From Deltaproteobacteria bacterium (GTDB taxonomy: Bacteria > Myxococcota_A > Polyangia > Polyangiales > Ga0077539): 64,000 nucleotides of DNA. A program made the position numbers and the translations under genes. The notes under the pieces are model-generated. The model worked only from the letters and a program-made list of their open reading frames with translations. It was not told where the DNA came from and made no database searches. Positions within the stretch are counted from its first letter, which is position 1; each line of letters starts with the position of its first letter. This document shows, piece by piece, positions 46,110 through 56,200 of this stretch. Where the stretch lies: NCBI GenBank assembly GCA_016704445.1, contig JADJAE010000010.1, positions 1-64,000 of the forward strand, written 5' to 3'.

Positions 46110-46499
46110 ATGACGACGCGACGAGGAATGTGGTGGGTGTTGGGCGCGGCGCTGGGGCTCGCGCCCGGGATGATGCCGGCGGCGGCGCGGGCGCAGGCCC
46201 CGGCGGGCGCCGTCCGCGAGGTCGAGGTGGTGGACGGCGGCTACCGGCCCGCGCGCGTCGAGGTCGCGGCGGGCGAGCGCGTGCGGCTGCGCTTCGTCCG
46301 CCGCGACTACGGCGGATGCACGCGCGAGGTGGTGTTCCCGACGCTGGGCCTGCGGCGCGAGCTGCCCACCGGCCGGCCCGTGACGGTGGACCTGCCCGCC
46401 CTGCCGGCAGGCGAGACGCCCTTCGAGTGCGGCATGGGCATGGTGCGCGGCGCTGTGGTGGTCCGCGCGGCGCCCACGGCCGCCGGTTCGCGCCCGTAG
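46110..46499 (+). CDS. Secreted cupredoxin-domain protein
   Basis: 129 residues from ATG 46110 (GGAGG 7 bases upstream). Signal peptide with cleavage near AAARA-QA (residue 28). The rest is one cupredoxin barrel: GYRPARVEVAAGERVRLRF, GCTREVVFP, VTVDLPALPAGETPFECGMGMVRG. The Cys and Met residues of GCTR and FECGMGM are the probable copper ligands, the pattern of the small cupredoxins associated with copper ATPases. It would bind Cu in the periplasm and pass it on or buffer it. Under a probable CorE-type promoter, together with the methyltransferase gene 18 bases later. Confidence 0.88.
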   Translation: MTTRRGMWWVLGAALGLAPGMMPAAARAQAPAGAVREVEVVDGGYRPARVEVAAGERVRLRFVRRDYGGCTREVVFPTLGLRRELPTGRPVTVDLPALPAGETPFECGMGMVRGAVVVRAAPTAAGSRP

Positions 46500-46517
46500 G
46501 CCGTGGCGGAGGAGCCC

Positions 46518-47168
46518 GTGCCGACCCGTCCACGCTACGTCCCCGCGCTGGGCTTCCGCGCGCTCACGCCGCTCTACGACCTCGCGGTCCGGCTGACCAC
46601 GCGCGCGGCCCTCTTCCGCGACCGCTTGGTGCGCGCCGCGGCCCTGGAGCCCGGGGAGCGCGTGCTCGACCTCGCCTGAGGCACCGGCTCGACCTCCATC
46701 CTCCTGCAGCAGCGGCAGCCGACCGCGGCGGTCTGCGGCCTCGACATCGACCCGGAGGTCCTCTCGCGCGCCCGGCGGAAGGCGGACCGCCTGGCGCTCC
46801 CGATCCGCTTCGAGAAGCGCTCCGCCACTGATCCGCTCGACGACCTCGGCCCCTTCGACGTGGCGGTGTCGAGCCTCTTCTTCCACCACCTCGACGACGG
46901 CGCGAAGGTGCGCGCGCTCGCCAACGTCTGCGCGGCCCTGCGCGACGGCGGGCGCCTGCACGTCGTGGACTGGGGGCGCCCGAGCGGCCTTCGCACAGGC
47001 CTGGGCTTCCGCCTCGTGCGCCTGCTGGACGGCGGGCGCAACACGGCTGCGAGCGCGCGCGGCACCTTCCCGGGCCTCGTCGCGGCGGCCGGCTTCCGCG
47101 ACGTCGCCGAGACCGACAGCCTGGACACCGCGCTGGGGACGCTGCGGTTCTTCCGCGCCACGGCGTGA
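46518..47168 (+). CDS. SAM-dependent methyltransferase with an in-frame UGA at a Cys position (selenoprotein or broken)
   Basis: Reading from GTG 46518 (GGAGGAG just upstream) gives 216 codons of a class I methyltransferase: helix, EPGERVLDLA, then TGA at 46677-46679, then GTGSTSILL, VCGLDIDPEVLSRAR, FDVAVSSLFFHHLDD, LRDGGRLHVVDWG. The stop codon stands exactly where family members have Cys in the SAM loop (D-L-x-C-G-T-G). The 163 codons after it stay fully open and conserved. Either selenocysteine is inserted there, or TGC changed to TGA (mutation or read error). Two weak hairpins follow (46685-46721 and 46721-46733). No selenocysteine genes are in the window. Substrate unknown; context suggests metal or metalloid stress. 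Confidence 0.7.
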
Positions 47169-47292
47169 GCGCCGTGGGCCGGTGCCGGTCGGGCGAGGTG
47201 CGGGTGACTGCGCCCGGCCGACGTCCCGCACGGACTTCGTGTAGGTACCGTCGTCGGCAGGAACATCTGCCCGTCGGAGACGGAGAATCGCC

Positions 47293-47772
47293 ATGAACCC
47301 TCGATCGGGCTTCGGGACCTGGGTCGCGCCGTGTCTCTTGATGGCGGCGTGCGGGTCCCGTCCTCCCCCCTCGACGTCCCCCGTGACGTGGACCAGCGGC
47401 GGCGAAGCCGTCCACCACGGCGCGGGCGCGCCCCACGCGCCGGTCTTCCCGCCGGGGCCGGTCGCCGAGATGTGGGACGCGCTCCGGCCGCTGACCCACG
47501 GGCGCGCGGGGTCCGTCCCCGCGGAGCGCGACGGTCGCATCTGCGCTCAGCTCGAGACGCTTCGACAGCGCGCTAGCGCCCTGGCCGCGGCGCCCGTCCC
47601 GGCCGGGGCGGCGTCACGAGCCGACGCGTGGCGTGCCGGCACGACGCAGCTCGTGCGCGAGGCGGACGCGCTCGTCGTAGCGTGCGCGGACCCAACGCGC
47701 GCCGGGGTGTTCGAGCGCCTGGAGGCGCTGCACGTCGCCTTCCACGAGCTCACGGAGGACCTGCCTCCCTGA
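47293..47772 (+). CDS. Small lipoprotein, His-containing
   Basis: 159 residues from ATG 47293. Lipobox LLMAAC near residue 20. Mature start with EAVHHGAGAPHAPVF, a possible metal-binding His patch, then a helical bundle (RICAQLETLRQRASALA ... LVREADALVVACADP ... LEALHVAFHELTEDL). No family recognised. The location between copper-island genes and the His residues suggest a periplasmic metal-buffering role, which is inference. Confidence 0.7.
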   Translation: MNPRSGFGTWVAPCLLMAACGSRPPPSTSPVTWTSGGEAVHHGAGAPHAPVFPPGPVAEMWDALRPLTHGRAGSVPAERDGRICAQLETLRQRASALAAAPVPAGAASRADAWRAGTTQLVREADALVVACADPTRAGVFERLEALHVAFHELTEDLPP

Positions 47773-47837
47773 CGTCCCGGCGCCCCGGGGGACGAAGCAC
47801 GCGGCGTAGCCCCGGCCCCATCCGTCGCGGCGCTACG

Positions 47838-48417
47838 TCACGCCGTCGCTCTCGCCCGGGTCCAGACCCAAGCCCCCGCGCTGATCGCTACGGCCCCGCC
47901 GAGGAGTCCGGCGAGCATGCCCAACGCCTCGCCCAGGAACAGCCCACTGCACCGCACCGACCCGATCGACACGACGCCCAGCAGCATCCCGATGCCGGCG
48001 CGCGCGCTGCCCGCCGTCGCCGCGGCGGGGGAGGAGCGCCGCCATCACCACGCCGAGCGCGAGCCCGGCGAGGGCGCAGGTGCCGGGGCGCGCGCAGCAG
48101 TTCTCGCAGACCATCATCCCGGGCGGGCAGCACGGGCACAGCAGGGACATCGGGAGCAGGAGCGCCGCGAGGCCGCCCAGCAGGCCCACGTGGGCGCCCC
48201 GCAGCCACCACCCCCGCCGCCAGCCGAGGAAGGTCCAGGCGAGCACCACCAGCGCCAGGGTGAGGGGCCGCAGGGCCACGCCGGCCACGCGCGCGGCGAG
48301 CACCGACAGGCCGAGGACGATCAGCGCGCGCACGAGCCCGTCCCGGGCGAGGCCCCACTCGTAGGCCCGGCGGGCGCGCGCTTCGAGGGACGGCGGTGCG
48401 GTCGGATCAGGGGTCAC
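47838..48417 (-). pseudogene. Cys-rich membrane protein of the sigma operon, one apparent frameshift
   Basis: GTG 48417 with a perfect GGAGGTGA seven bases upstream; the GTGA overlaps the frame-corrected stop of the sigma factor gene. Five hydrophobic segments. A loop between the third and fourth carries CPCC, CENCC and GTC, a likely metal-binding Cys cluster. After MAALLP one base in a C-run (about 48025) must be skipped; the corrected frame continues GIGMLLGVVSIGSVRCSG, LFLGEALGMLAGLLGGAVAI and ends with TGA 47838-47840. Candidate anti-sigma factor that releases the sigma factor when metal binds (inference). The uncorrected frame runs on without hydrophobic segments. Confidence 0.6.
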
Positions 48418-48933
48418 GGGTCACCTCCCAAGAGGGCGCGGAGTCGGGCGTAGGCGCGGGACAGGCGTTTGCGGGGCGATCGGCGGGGGCGCCTCCTCCC
48501 CGAGTAGGACGGCGATGGCCTCGGCCGAGGTCGGGTCGAGCGCGTCCACGCTCCCCTGGAGCGCGCGACGGAGCTCGCGCTCGGCCAGGGCGTCGTCCGC
48601 CGCGGCCTCGGGGCTCGGGTGGTGCTCCGGGACGGCGCCGGCGGCGTGCCGGGTGCGACGAAGCTCGGCGCGGACCTCGTTGGCCACCACGGCGTAGAAC
48701 CACGGCAGCGCCGGGCGCCCGGGGGTGAAGGCGGCCGCGCGGGTGAAGAGCTTGACCATGGCGACCTGGGCGACCTCGTCGGCGCGCGCGGGCCCGAGGC
48801 GCCGGGCCGCCACCCGCAGCGCCCGCGGGTGCAGCGCGCGGAACAGGGGCGTGAATGCCTCCCGCTCGCCCTGGCTCACGCGCGCCATGAGGTCGTCGAG
48901 CTCGGCCTCCGAGGCTTCGCGGGTCGGAGGCAC
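48414..48933 (-). pseudogene. ECF sigma factor, apparent frameshift near its end
   Basis: From GTG 48933: a region 2 (LMARVSQGEREAFTPLFRAL, RADEVAQVAMVKLFTRAA, LPWFYAVVANEVRAELRR) and a short region 4. The open frame as written runs to 48421 and ends in a Pro/Arg tail. Skipping one C near 48472 gives RKRLSRAYARLRALLGGDP, the normal end of region 4, with a stop that overlaps the next GTG (GTGA). The overlap supports the corrected frame. ECF factors direct RNA polymerase to stress genes; here the partners are a Cys-rich membrane protein downstream and a Cys-rich small protein upstream, so metal stress is the likely input. Confidence 0.65.
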
Positions 48934-48945
48934 GCGGGCGTCGGG

Positions 48946-49128
48946 TCAGCCCGCGCGGTGGCGGCCCTGGCAGCAGGGCGAGCCGGGATGGCAGCAGGGC
49001 GAGCCGGGGTAGCAGCAATCGCCGTCGCCCCGGGCGGTGCGAACGGCGGTGACCGTCGCCCCGAGGCCCGTGGCGAGGGAGAGCGCCCCAAGGATCACGA
49101 GGGTCCGGGGGGAGAGCAGCTTCATCAT
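48946..49128 (-). CDS. 60-residue Cys-rich exported protein with GSPCC repeats
   Basis: ATG 49128 (or 49125) with GGAGG about 9 bases upstream. An N-terminal hydrophobic segment (TLVILGALSLATGLGATVTA) acts as signal or anchor. The last 24 residues are DCCYPGSPCCHPGSPCCQGR and a short His tail: six Cys in three pairs at a 7-residue period. Such a repeat could bind Cu(I) or Zn outside the inner membrane. Twelve bases separate it from the sigma factor gene, so it is the first gene of that operon. No family recognised. Confidence 0.75.
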   Translation of the reverse strand: MMKLLSPRTLVILGALSLATGLGATVTAVRTARGDGDCCYPGSPCCHPGSPCCQGRHRAG

Positions 49129-49377
49129 AGGTAGAGACCTCCTGCGCCGTTCTAGGCGGCGTTGCGCCTGTGACCCGGAATCGGTCGCCCCGTGTACGTT
49201 CCGTGATCGGGTGCGCGCACGGCCGGGTCGGCGAGTATCGAGCGGGCGCGCCCAACGAGCCGAGGGGCGGTCCGAGCGGCGCCTCGCCCCGCGAGTCGAT
49301 GTACACCTCGACGGGAGCCACGGGCGGAACCAGGCCCTGGTCGCCGTTCCAACAGGCCGCGGAGAACGACAAGCGAG

Positions 49378-50103
49378 ATGAAGACCATCGACCGCAGGGA
49401 CTTTGGCGCGGTGGCGCTGGGCGCCGCCGCCGCGACTCTCCTCCAGGGCCACGACGCCGAGGCCCAGCCGCGCCGACCCGACGCGGTAACGCCCCTCGGA
49501 CCGAACCCGCCGGAGGTTGCCGTCGTGCCGCTGCCCTTCGCGCCGACGTCGCTGCCGGGGCTCTCCGAGCGGATGCTGGTCTCGCACCACGACAACAACT
49601 ACGGCGGCGCGGTGCGCAAGCTCAACGAGATCCGCACGCAGCTCGGCACCGCCGACCCGGCGCAGTCGGGCGCGTATTGGAGCCTCTACGGGACGTTGAA
49701 GTCGGCCGAGCTCGCAGCGCGCAACAGCGCCGTCCTGCACGAGCTCTACTTCGCCAACCTCGCGGCCGGGCAGCGGCCACCGGCCGCACTCGCGACCATG
49801 GTGACGCAGCGCTTCGGCTCGATGGACCGTTTCCGCGCGCAGATGCTCGGCGCCGCGAAGGCGGCCAACGGCTGGGTGGTGTTGGTGGCCGACGGGGTCT
49901 CACACACGCTGGAGATCGTCCAGACTGAGAGCCACGCGATGGGCGGCTGGAGCGCCTCCCCGCTGCTGGTGCTGGACGTCTACGAGCACGCCTACGCGAT
50001 CGATTACGGGGCGAACAAGTCGGGCTACTTCGACGCCTTCTGGCGCAACGTCGGCTGGAGCGCCGTCCACGAGCGGGCCACGCGCGCCCTGGCCCGCGGG
50101 TAG
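49378..50103 (+). CDS. Exported iron/manganese superoxide dismutase
   Basis: 241 residues from ATG 49378. Begins KTIDRRDFGAVALGAAAATL, a Tat signal (RRDF plus hydrophobic stretch) ending near AEAQ. The Fe/Mn SOD fold follows: LSERMLVSHHDNNYGG (first His ligand), LHELYFANLA (second His), and LVLDVYEHAYAIDYG (Asp and His ligands). It converts superoxide to peroxide and oxygen in the periplasm; Tat export of a folded metalloenzyme is sensible there. Copper produces superoxide, so placement next to the copper genes is meaningful. Fe or Mn preference cannot be read with certainty. Confidence 0.9.
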   Translation: MKTIDRRDFGAVALGAAAATLLQGHDAEAQPRRPDAVTPLGPNPPEVAVVPLPFAPTSLPGLSERMLVSHHDNNYGGAVRKLNEIRTQLGTADPAQSGAYWSLYGTLKSAELAARNSAVLHELYFANLAAGQRPPAALATMVTQRFGSMDRFRAQMLGAAKAANGWVVLVADGVSHTLEIVQTESHAMGGWSASPLLVLDVYEHAYAIDYGANKSGYFDAFWRNVGWSAVHERATRALARG

Positions 50104-50182
50104 GCGTCGGTGACCCGCACCCGGCACGCCACGGCGGCCCATGGTCTCGCATCGCGTTCGACCGTCGTCGTGCGCGTGGCAG

Positions 50183-50728
50183 CTACATCGCCGGGGCGCA
50201 GGTGCAGTCGGCGCACCCGTCGTCCGCGCAAGACCCGCAGCAGGCCCGCACCCGCGCGCGCAGCGCCTCGCGCGCCCGGAAGACCCGCACCGCGGCGTTG
50301 TTCGCGGTGATGCCCTCGGCCGTCGCGAAGTCCTTCACGCTCTGCCCGGCAACGGTCACCTGCCGGAGCGCCGCCGCGTACTCGGGCTTCATCGCGTCCG
50401 CCAGCCGCCCCACGCACGCGCAAGTGGTCGGCGCGAGGGCCGCCACCGGCGGTGCCTCCGGCTCATCCAGCTCCGCGGCCAGGGCGTCGAGCGCGCGGCC
50501 GTGACTCGCGTCCCGGCGTCGGCGGTCGATCACCGCGTTGCGCAGGATCCGGTAGAACCACGCCCGCGACGACTCGTCCTGCCGGAGCGAGGCGCCGTAG
50601 GTCATGCTGCGGGCGTAGGCGTCCTGGAGGATGTCCTCGGCCGCCGCGCGGTCGCCGAGGCGGCGCTCCAGGAAGGCGAGGAAGCTCGCGTGCGCGGCCA
50701 GCAGCGACTCGGTGACGTGGGCGTCCAT
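50183..50728 (-). CDS. corE: CorE-like metal-dependent ECF sigma factor
   Basis: 181 residues from ATG 50728. Region 2 (LGDRAAAEDILQDAYARSM, SRAWFYRILRNAVIDRRRR) and region 4 (ALRQVTVAGQSVKDFATAEG, NAAVRVFRAREALRARV) are followed by a Cys-rich tail ACCGSCADDGCADCTCAP with six Cys. That tail defines CorE-type sigma factors (ECF44), known in Myxococcus xanthus to be switched directly by copper or by Cd/Zn without an anti-sigma factor. It follows copA by 38 bases on the same strand, so it is in the copper operon. It probably reads the TGTAAT-N16-CGTC promoters seen three times nearby. Confidence 0.93.
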   Translation of the reverse strand: MDAHVTESLLAAHASFLAFLERRLGDRAAAEDILQDAYARSMTYGASLRQDESSRAWFYRILRNAVIDRRRRDASHGRALDALAAELDEPEAPPVAALAPTTCACVGRLADAMKPEYAAALRQVTVAGQSVKDFATAEGITANNAAVRVFRAREALRARVRACCGSCADDGCADCTCAPAM

Positions 50729-50766
50729 GGGCCGGAGTCTAGCGCTGGCGGCGGGCACGGAGGGGG

Positions 50767-53061
50767 TCACGGCGCCCACCGCCGCAGCCGCAGCGAGTTG
50801 AGCAGCACCGAGACGCTCGACAGCGACATCGCCGCGCTCGCGAAGACCGGCGAGAGCGCCCAGCCCGTGAAGGGCTCGAGCAGCCCCGCCGCGAGGGGGA
50901 TGCCGACCAGGTTGTAGACGAAGGCCCAGAAGAGGTTCTGCCGGATCGTGCGCAGCGTGGCCCGCGCGAGCCCGAGCGCCGTCGGCACCGCCGCGACGCC
51001 GCCCCGCAGGATCGTCACGTCCGCGGCGGCCGCCGCGACGTCCGCGCCGCCGCCCATGGCCACGCCGAGGTCGGCCGCGGCCAGCGCGGGCGCGTCGTTC
51101 ACGCCGTCGCCCACCATCGCCACGGTGCGCCCCGCGGCGCGCAGCCGCGCCACCAGCGCGGACTTCTCCTCGGGCCGCACCTCCGCATGCACCTCGCCCA
51201 CGCCCGCGGCGAGCGCGACCGCCAGCGCCGTCGCCCGCCGGTCGCCCGTGGCCATTGCCACGGACACGCCCATCGCCGTCAGCGCGGCCACGGCCGCGGC
51301 GGCCTCGGGGCGCACCGTGTCGGCCACCGTCACGAGGCCCGTCAGGGCGCCGTCGATGGTCACGAACACGGGCGTCTCGCCCCGGCCCGCGGCCGCTGCC
51401 GCTGCGGGCTCCAGCGCGTTGGCGGCGACCCCCTGCGACGCCAGCCAGCGGGTCGTGCCGACGCACACGAGCGACGCGCCGACGCGGGCCCGCACGCCGC
51501 CGCCCGGGGTCGCCGCGAACTCCGTCGCGGCGACGACTGTCAGGCCCCGCGCGGCAGCGCCCGCGACGATCGCGCGCGCCACGGGGTGCTCGCTCCCCGC
51601 CTCCGCGGCGGCCGCCAACGCGAGCAACTCGTCCTCGCCCCTCGCGCCCACGGGGAGCACCTGCGCGAGGGCCATCCGGCCCAGGGTGAGGGTGCCCGTC
51701 TTGTCGAAGAGCACCTGGTCGATCTTCGAGGCGCGCTCCAGGGCCTCGCCGCCCTTCACCAGCAGCCCGAGGGCGGCCGCGCGGCTCGTACCCACGGCGA
51801 CCGCGGCGGGCGTGGCGAGCCCGAGCGCGCAGGGGCAGGCGATCACCAGCACCGCGACGAAGTGCTCGACCGCGGCGGCCAGCCCGCCCGACCCGCGCGG
51901 GAGCACCATCCACGCGGCGAAGGTGAGCGCGGCGAGCGCGACCACGGCCGGCACGAACACCGCGCTCACGCGGTCGGCGAGGCGGGCGATGGGGGCGCGC
52001 GTGCCCTGGGCTTCGGAGACGGCGTCCACGATCCGCGCGACCGCCGACTCGGCGCCACGGCGCGTCACCTCGATCACGAGGCTGCCGCCCTCGACCAGCG
52101 TCCCGCCCTGCACGGGGTCGCCGGGCCCGCGCTCCACCGGCACGCTCTCGCCGGTGAGCATCGACTCGTCCACGGCGGCCTGACCCTCCACGACCGCCCC
52201 GTCGGTCGGGACGCGCTGCCCGGGACGCACGCGCACCCGGTCGCCCGGGAGCAGCGACCCCACGGTCACCTCGAGCTCGGCCCCGCCCCGCAGGCGCGTC
52301 GCGCTCGGCGGCTGGAGGGCCACGAGGCCGCGCACCGCGTCCCCGAGGCGCCGGCGCGCGCGCCGCTCCAGGGCCTTGCCCAGCAGCATGAACGCGATGA
52401 TCGCCCCGGCCGCCTCGAAGTACACCGGGACGTGGCCGTGCTCGCCGTGCGGGAGCAGCTGCGGGGCGAGCGTGACGGCCGCCGACCAGCCCCACGCCGT
52501 GAGGGCGCCGAGCGCGATGAGGACGTTCATGTCGGCGCTCCGGTGGCGCAGCGCCGCGGCCGCGAGTCGAAGGAAGCGGCGGCCTGGGCCGAAGACCACC
52601 GCGGTCGCCAGCGCGAGCTGGAGGTAGCGCCCGGCGGCGCCCGCGGTCCCCGGGATCGCGCCGTGCGACATGCCGACGACCAGGAGCGGCACGGCCAGCG
52701 CCGCGGCCACCACGAGGTCGCGCCGGTCGCGTCGGGCGTCGGCCTCCTCGGCGGCGTCGATGCGCGCGAGGCGCGTCGCACCGTCGGGCGGCGCCTCGCC
52801 CGCCGCGGGCACGTCGGGGACCTCGTAGCCCGCCCCGCGGATCGCCTCGGCGAGGGCCTCCGGGGCCGTCGCGGCCGGGTCGTAGTCGATCGTCGCGTGC
52901 TGGGTGGCGAGGTTCACCCGCGCGTCGAGCACGCCCGGGGCGCGGCCGAGGACGCGCTCGATGCGGCCGACGCAGGCCGCGCAGGTCATGCCGAGCACCG
53001 CGAGCTGCACGCGCGTCGGGTCGTTGGGAGGGGACAGTGGGTTCGCGAGCGAGGACGTCAT
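50767..53061 (-). CDS. copA: Copper-exporting P1B-1 ATPase
   Basis: 764 residues from ATG 53061. One N-terminal metal-binding domain with GMTCAAC (near residue 24), eight membrane helices, CPC at 409-411, phosphorylation site DKTGT at Asp453, TGES, SEHP, GDGVNDAP, and YN (TM7) plus MSLSS (TM8), the Cu(I) ligand set of P1B-1 pumps. It moves Cu(I) from cytoplasm to periplasm. The CorE-like sigma gene follows 38 bases later. Upstream lies TGTAAT-N16-CGTC, read in the same direction, 28 bases before the start. Confidence 0.95.
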   Translation of the reverse strand: MTSSLANPLSPPNDPTRVQLAVLGMTCAACVGRIERVLGRAPGVLDARVNLATQHATIDYDPAATAPEALAEAIRGAGYEVPDVPAAGEAPPDGATRLARIDAAEEADARRDRRDLVVAAALAVPLLVVGMSHGAIPGTAGAAGRYLQLALATAVVFGPGRRFLRLAAAALRHRSADMNVLIALGALTAWGWSAAVTLAPQLLPHGEHGHVPVYFEAAGAIIAFMLLGKALERRARRRLGDAVRGLVALQPPSATRLRGGAELEVTVGSLLPGDRVRVRPGQRVPTDGAVVEGQAAVDESMLTGESVPVERGPGDPVQGGTLVEGGSLVIEVTRRGAESAVARIVDAVSEAQGTRAPIARLADRVSAVFVPAVVALAALTFAAWMVLPRGSGGLAAAVEHFVAVLVIACPCALGLATPAAVAVGTSRAAALGLLVKGGEALERASKIDQVLFDKTGTLTLGRMALAQVLPVGARGEDELLALAAAAEAGSEHPVARAIVAGAAARGLTVVAATEFAATPGGGVRARVGASLVCVGTTRWLASQGVAANALEPAAAAAAGRGETPVFVTIDGALTGLVTVADTVRPEAAAAVAALTAMGVSVAMATGDRRATALAVALAAGVGEVHAEVRPEEKSALVARLRAAGRTVAMVGDGVNDAPALAAADLGVAMGGGADVAAAAADVTILRGGVAAVPTALGLARATLRTIRQNLFWAFVYNLVGIPLAAGLLEPFTGWALSPVFASAAMSLSSVSVLLNSLRLRRWAP

Positions 53062-53088
53062 GGGGTTCGGCTCCGGTTCGACGGGGCC

Positions 53089-53114
53089 GACGCAGCCGGG
53101 CGTGCCGGATTACA
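53089..53114 (-). promoter_or_regulatory. CorE-type sigma promoter candidate before copA
   Basis: Read on the minus strand: TGTAAT (53114-53109), 16 bases, CGTC (53092-53089). It lies 28 bases before the copA ATG, a normal promoter distance. -35, spacing and -10 equal those of the sites at 46043 and 59521. Confidence 0.7.
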
Positions 53115-53219
53115 TCCCTCGTTCGCGGCCGACCGGTAGGTCGTTCTGGATCCCGGCACGCCGGCGCCCCTCAGTGCGTGGGAGACCGCGGGGTCGTGAG
53201 CTGTCCGATGGACGGTCCT

Positions 53220-56200
53220 TCATGCCGGCGCGACTCCTTCCGCCTCGGGCGGTCCATCGATGCCCCCGCGACGAATCTGTCTCCTGCGCCAGACCGCGTA
53301 GGCGGCGGGCAGCACGAGAAGCGTGAGCGCCAGACACGACACCAGGCCGCCCACGACCGGAGCGGCGATGCGCGCGGAGACGTCGGCGCCCGGGCCCGCC
53401 TCCCAGAGCAGGGGCAGGAGGCCCAGCACCGTGCTGGCCACCGACATCACGATGGGCCGTACCCGCGACGAGGCCCCCTCCACGACGGCTTCATCCACGT
53501 CGCGCACGTCGAGCGATGCCTTGTCCTTCTGACGCAGCGAGAGCGCCTGATCGAGGAACTCGACCATGAGGATGCCGGTCTCGGAGGCGGTTCCGATGAC
53601 GGCGATGAGGCCCACCCACACGGCGGTCGAGACGTTGTAGTGCCGGAGGTGAAGCAGCCACACGCTGCCGATCAGCGCGAAGGGCAGGCTGGTGAGGACC
53701 AGGCCCGTCTGGGCCCACCCGCGCATGGCTCGACGAAGAAGGAAGACGACCAGCAGGAGGGTGAGCGGCACCACCCAGGCCATGCGCGCCTGCATCTCCG
53801 CCATGAACTCGTACTGACCCGTCCATTGCAGCCGGTAGCCCGGAGGCAGTGACAACTGGCGCGCGACGACGGCCCTCGCGTCGCTCACCCAGCCGCCGAG
53901 GTCGCGCTGCGAGGCGTCGATGTCGGCGAAGACGTAGCCGACCAGGACGCCGTTCTCGTCCTTGATCATCGGCGGGCCGGTCACGACCCGCACGTCCGCG
54001 ATCGCCCCGAGCGGAACCGTCGCCCCGGACGGTCGCCAGCGATCACTCGGATCAGGCGCGGATGCGGCGGGTGCGCCCATCGCCGGTGCCGGGCTCGCGC
54101 CACCCGGGGACCCGACCCGCATCCCGGTGCGACCTGCACCGCCGCCTCCCATGCCGCTGCCACCCATGGCCCCCTGGGCGCTGTTGCCCGCCGGGGATGA
54201 GCCGGCGCCCGCGCCGCCGGGCTCCGCCTCGCCCACCGGCTCCGAGCTGGCCACCGGGATGAGGATGCGGCGCAGCGAGTCGGGATCGGCCCGGTAGTCC
54301 GCGGCGTAGCGCAGGTTGATCGAGAACCTCGACCGGCCCGCGATCACGGTCGAGACCGCCATGCCCCCGACGGCCGCTTCGACGACGTCGTGGACGTCCC
54401 GCACGCTCAGTCCGTAGCGCGCGATGGCCTCGCGATCGGGGACGACGTCGATGTACTCGCGGCCCGTCTGGCGCTCGGCGAAGGTGCTGCGCGTCCCAGG
54501 AACGCTGCGCAGCATCCCCTCGAGGGCGATGGAGAGGCGCTCGATCTCCGCGAGGTCGGGGCCGAAGACCTTGACGCCAACGGGTGTCCGCACGCCGGTC
54601 GTCAGCATGTCGATGCGCGTGCGGATCGGCGGCGCGATCGCCATCTGGTAGCCGGGCATCCGCAGCGCCGCGTCCAGGTCGCGGCTGAGCTCTTCGAGCG
54701 TGCGCGGACGCTGCTCAGGCCAGATCCATCGGAGGGGAACCCGCAGCCACTCGGGCCCTCCGCTGTACCACCGCGCGGCATACCGCCGCGGCCACGCGCT
54801 CGTGGGGCGCAGGACCACGACGCTCTCGATCATGTCGAGCTGCGCCGGGTCGGTGGCCGTCTCCGCCCGGCCGGCCTTGCCGTGCACCGACGACACCTCC
54901 GGGAAGGATCGAATGATCCGATCCTGGGCCGTGAGCGCCCGACGCGCCTCCTCGATCGAGATGCCCGGGAAGGTCGTCGGCATGACGAGCAGGGAGCCCT
55001 CGTCGAGCGGCGGCATGAACTCCGAGCCGAGGCGCAGGGCCACGGGCACCGTCGCCGCGAGCAGCGCGGCCGCGGCGAGCAGGACGAACCATCGCGCCCG
55101 GACGGCGAGGCGCACCACCGGCCGATACATCCGGGTCAGGACGCGGCTGACGGGGTTCTCGTCGTCCCGGCGAAACCTGCCCCGCATCACGAGCAGCATG
55201 AGCGGCGGCACCAGCGTCACGGAGAGCAGCGCCGCCGCGAAGGTGGCGAAGGTGTGCGTGAGGACGAGCGGGCGGAACAGCCGCCCGGCCTGGCCGGTCA
55301 GGCTGAGGAGCGGGACGAAGCTGACGGTGACGAGCAGGAGGGAGAAGAACGTGGGGCGTCCGACCTCCTTGAGCGCGTCGAGGATGACGCGTCGCCGGTC
55401 TGCGCCGGGGGCCGCGAGCGAGAGCCGGCGCGCGCCGTTCTCGACGAAGGTCGTGGAGGCGTCCTCGAGCTCCCCCACCGCGATCGCGATCCCGGCGAGG
55501 GACATGATGTTGATCGACATGCCGGCGTGGAAGGTCGGAATGAAGGTGAGCAGGACCGCGAGCGGGATGACGACGACGGCGACGAAGGCCGAGCGGGCGC
55601 TGAACAGGAAGAGGAGGCAGATGAGCGCGACGATGACGCCCTCCTGGATGAGCGTATTTCTCAGCGTCGCGACCGAGCCTCGGATCAGCTCCGAGCGGTC
55701 GTAGGTCGGCACGAGGCGGACGCCCTTGGGCAGGCTCAGCCGCGCGATCTCGGCCTTGACGGCGTCGTTGACCTGGAGGGCGTTGGAGCCGATGCGCATC
55801 ACGACGATGCCGCCGACGGCCTCGCCGCGGCCGTCGAAGTCCGCGGCGCCCCGGCGGATCTCGGGGCCGAACTGGACGCGCGCGACGTCGCGCAGCCGCA
55901 CGGGGTTGCCCCCCGCGCCCACGGTCACGACGCTCGCCTCCAGGTCGGCGAGGGTCCGCACGTACCCGCGGCCGCGCAGGACGTACTCGCGCCCGGCGAC
56001 CTCCAGCACGCGCGCCCCGACCTCGGAGTTGGCGTCCCGCGCGGCGCGGGTCACGTCGGCCAGCGAGAGTCCGTAGGCGGCGAGGCGGTTCGGATCGAGG
56101 ACGATCTGGTACTGGCGCTCGAAGCCGCCGACCGACGCGACCTCGGCGACGCCGGAGACCGCCTGGAGCGTCGGGCGGATCGTGAAGTCCTGGAGCTCAC

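Noticed and set aside
45632..46111. A 159-codon minus-strand frame before the cupredoxin gene
   Set aside because: No ribosome site, no domain, Arg/Pro-rich shadow composition, and it overlaps the probable cupredoxin promoter.
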